This document shows, in pieces, positions 32,781 through 32,905 of a stretch of 32,905 nucleotides of DNA. Under the pieces are notes generated by a model. That model worked only from the letters and a program-made list of their open reading frames with translations. It did not search any database and was not told where the DNA came from. How positions within the stretch are numbered: the stretch's first letter is position 1; each line of letters starts with the position of its first letter. The stretch comes from Chloroflexota bacterium. Lineage in GTDB: Bacteria > Chloroflexota > Anaerolineae > UBA1429. Position numbers and translations under genes: made by a program. The stretch lies in contig DUUT01000070.1 in assembly GCA_012841405.1 (NCBI GenBank), forward strand, positions 1 to 32,905, written 5' to 3'.

Positions 32781-32905
32781 CTACCGGCTCAACCAGGCGC
32801 CATCGACGGCCAGGGTGGTGGCATGGCAATAGTCCGAGGCCGCCGAGGCCAGGAACACCGCCGCCCCCTGCAGGTCCTCCGGTGTGCCCCAGCGCCCCGC
32901 CGGGA
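32781..32905 (-). CDS. Short-chain dehydrogenase/reductase (SDR), C-terminal fragment
   Basis: Only the last 40 residues are in the window; the gene runs off the right edge. The peptide [20 protein letters not shown] followed by [20 protein letters not shown] matches the classical SDR C-terminus (PxGRxGxPEDxxxxxxFLxSxxSxxxxxxxxxVDGG/A). It is nearest in style to gluconate-5-dehydrogenase or KduD-like sugar-acid dehydrogenases, but the substrate cannot be fixed from so little. The SDR motif carries VDGAW instead of the usual VDGGW. The stop is TAG at 32783-32781. Confidence 0.88.
   Translation of the reverse strand, partial: PAGRWGTPEDLQGAAVFLASAASDYCHATTLAVDGAWLSR

Noticed and set aside
1..32905. 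CRISPR arrays, tRNA/rRNA genes, insertion sequences, prophage genes
   Set aside because: No regularly spaced direct repeats, cloverleaf or rRNA sequence, transposase, integrase or phage structural motifs were seen on either strand.

Overview
The window is GC-rich, densely coded bacterial chromosome. Several traits point to Chloroflexota, probably a heterotroph, although no 16S rRNA is present to settle it. These traits are Thr/Pro-rich (TP-repeat) linkers on secreted proteins, a DUF951 gene behind rsmD, a fused response regulator/thioredoxin-reductase-like protein, a long RpoC with a large coiled-coil insert, frequent GTG/TTG starts and GC-rich terminator hairpins without U-tracts. No tRNA, rRNA, CRISPR array, prophage or insertion sequence was recognised.

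Layout. 1-1234 (+): the end of a sugar-isomerase TIM barrel and a DUF4380-like mutarotase-fold protein. 1359-3533 (-): a secreted quinoprotein-type beta-propeller fused to a type 1 copper domain, with a strong promoter about 410 nt upstream. 3534-4402: a gene-free region with copy A of a dispersed hairpin repeat. 4403-5455 (+): a UroD-family protein. 5546-6295 (-): an HdeD/DUF308-like membrane protein. 6830-10305 (+): a multi-GAF/PAS histidine kinase whose N-terminal receiver-like domain is split by an apparent frameshift. 10325-12028 (-), convergent with the kinase: a receiver/TrxR-like fusion without CxxC. 12325-17237 (-): a transcription unit reading rsmD, DUF951, hybrid kinase, mnmE, then a glycosyltransferase. 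17413-20660 (+): polysaccharide deacetylase, RqcH/NFACT and a zincin metallopeptidase. 20730-28013 (-): rpoC followed by a class A PBP six bases later. 28014-28664: a long intergenic region with the rpoC promoter, its leader and repeat copy B. 28665-31199 (+): two exported proteins of unknown function. 31267-32598 (-): an MFS transporter. 32781-32905 (-): the C-terminal end of an SDR dehydrogenase.

Themes. Envelope work (PBP1A, deacetylase, glycosyltransferase, exported proteins) is interleaved with translation and RNA quality functions (RsmD, MnmE, RqcH) and with RpoC. Two sensor kinases carry receiver-like domains with Glu at the phospho-acceptor position, and a third receiver sits on a redox flavoprotein without disulfide cysteines. 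Ten promoters with -35/-10 spacing of 16-18 can be read by eye; those for rpoC and for the quinoprotein-cupredoxin gene leave long leaders. The least explained element is a two-block hairpin repeat present twice, in opposite orientation, at 3998-4117 and 28405-28563, in which all substitutions in the 77-nt core fall outside the predicted stems.
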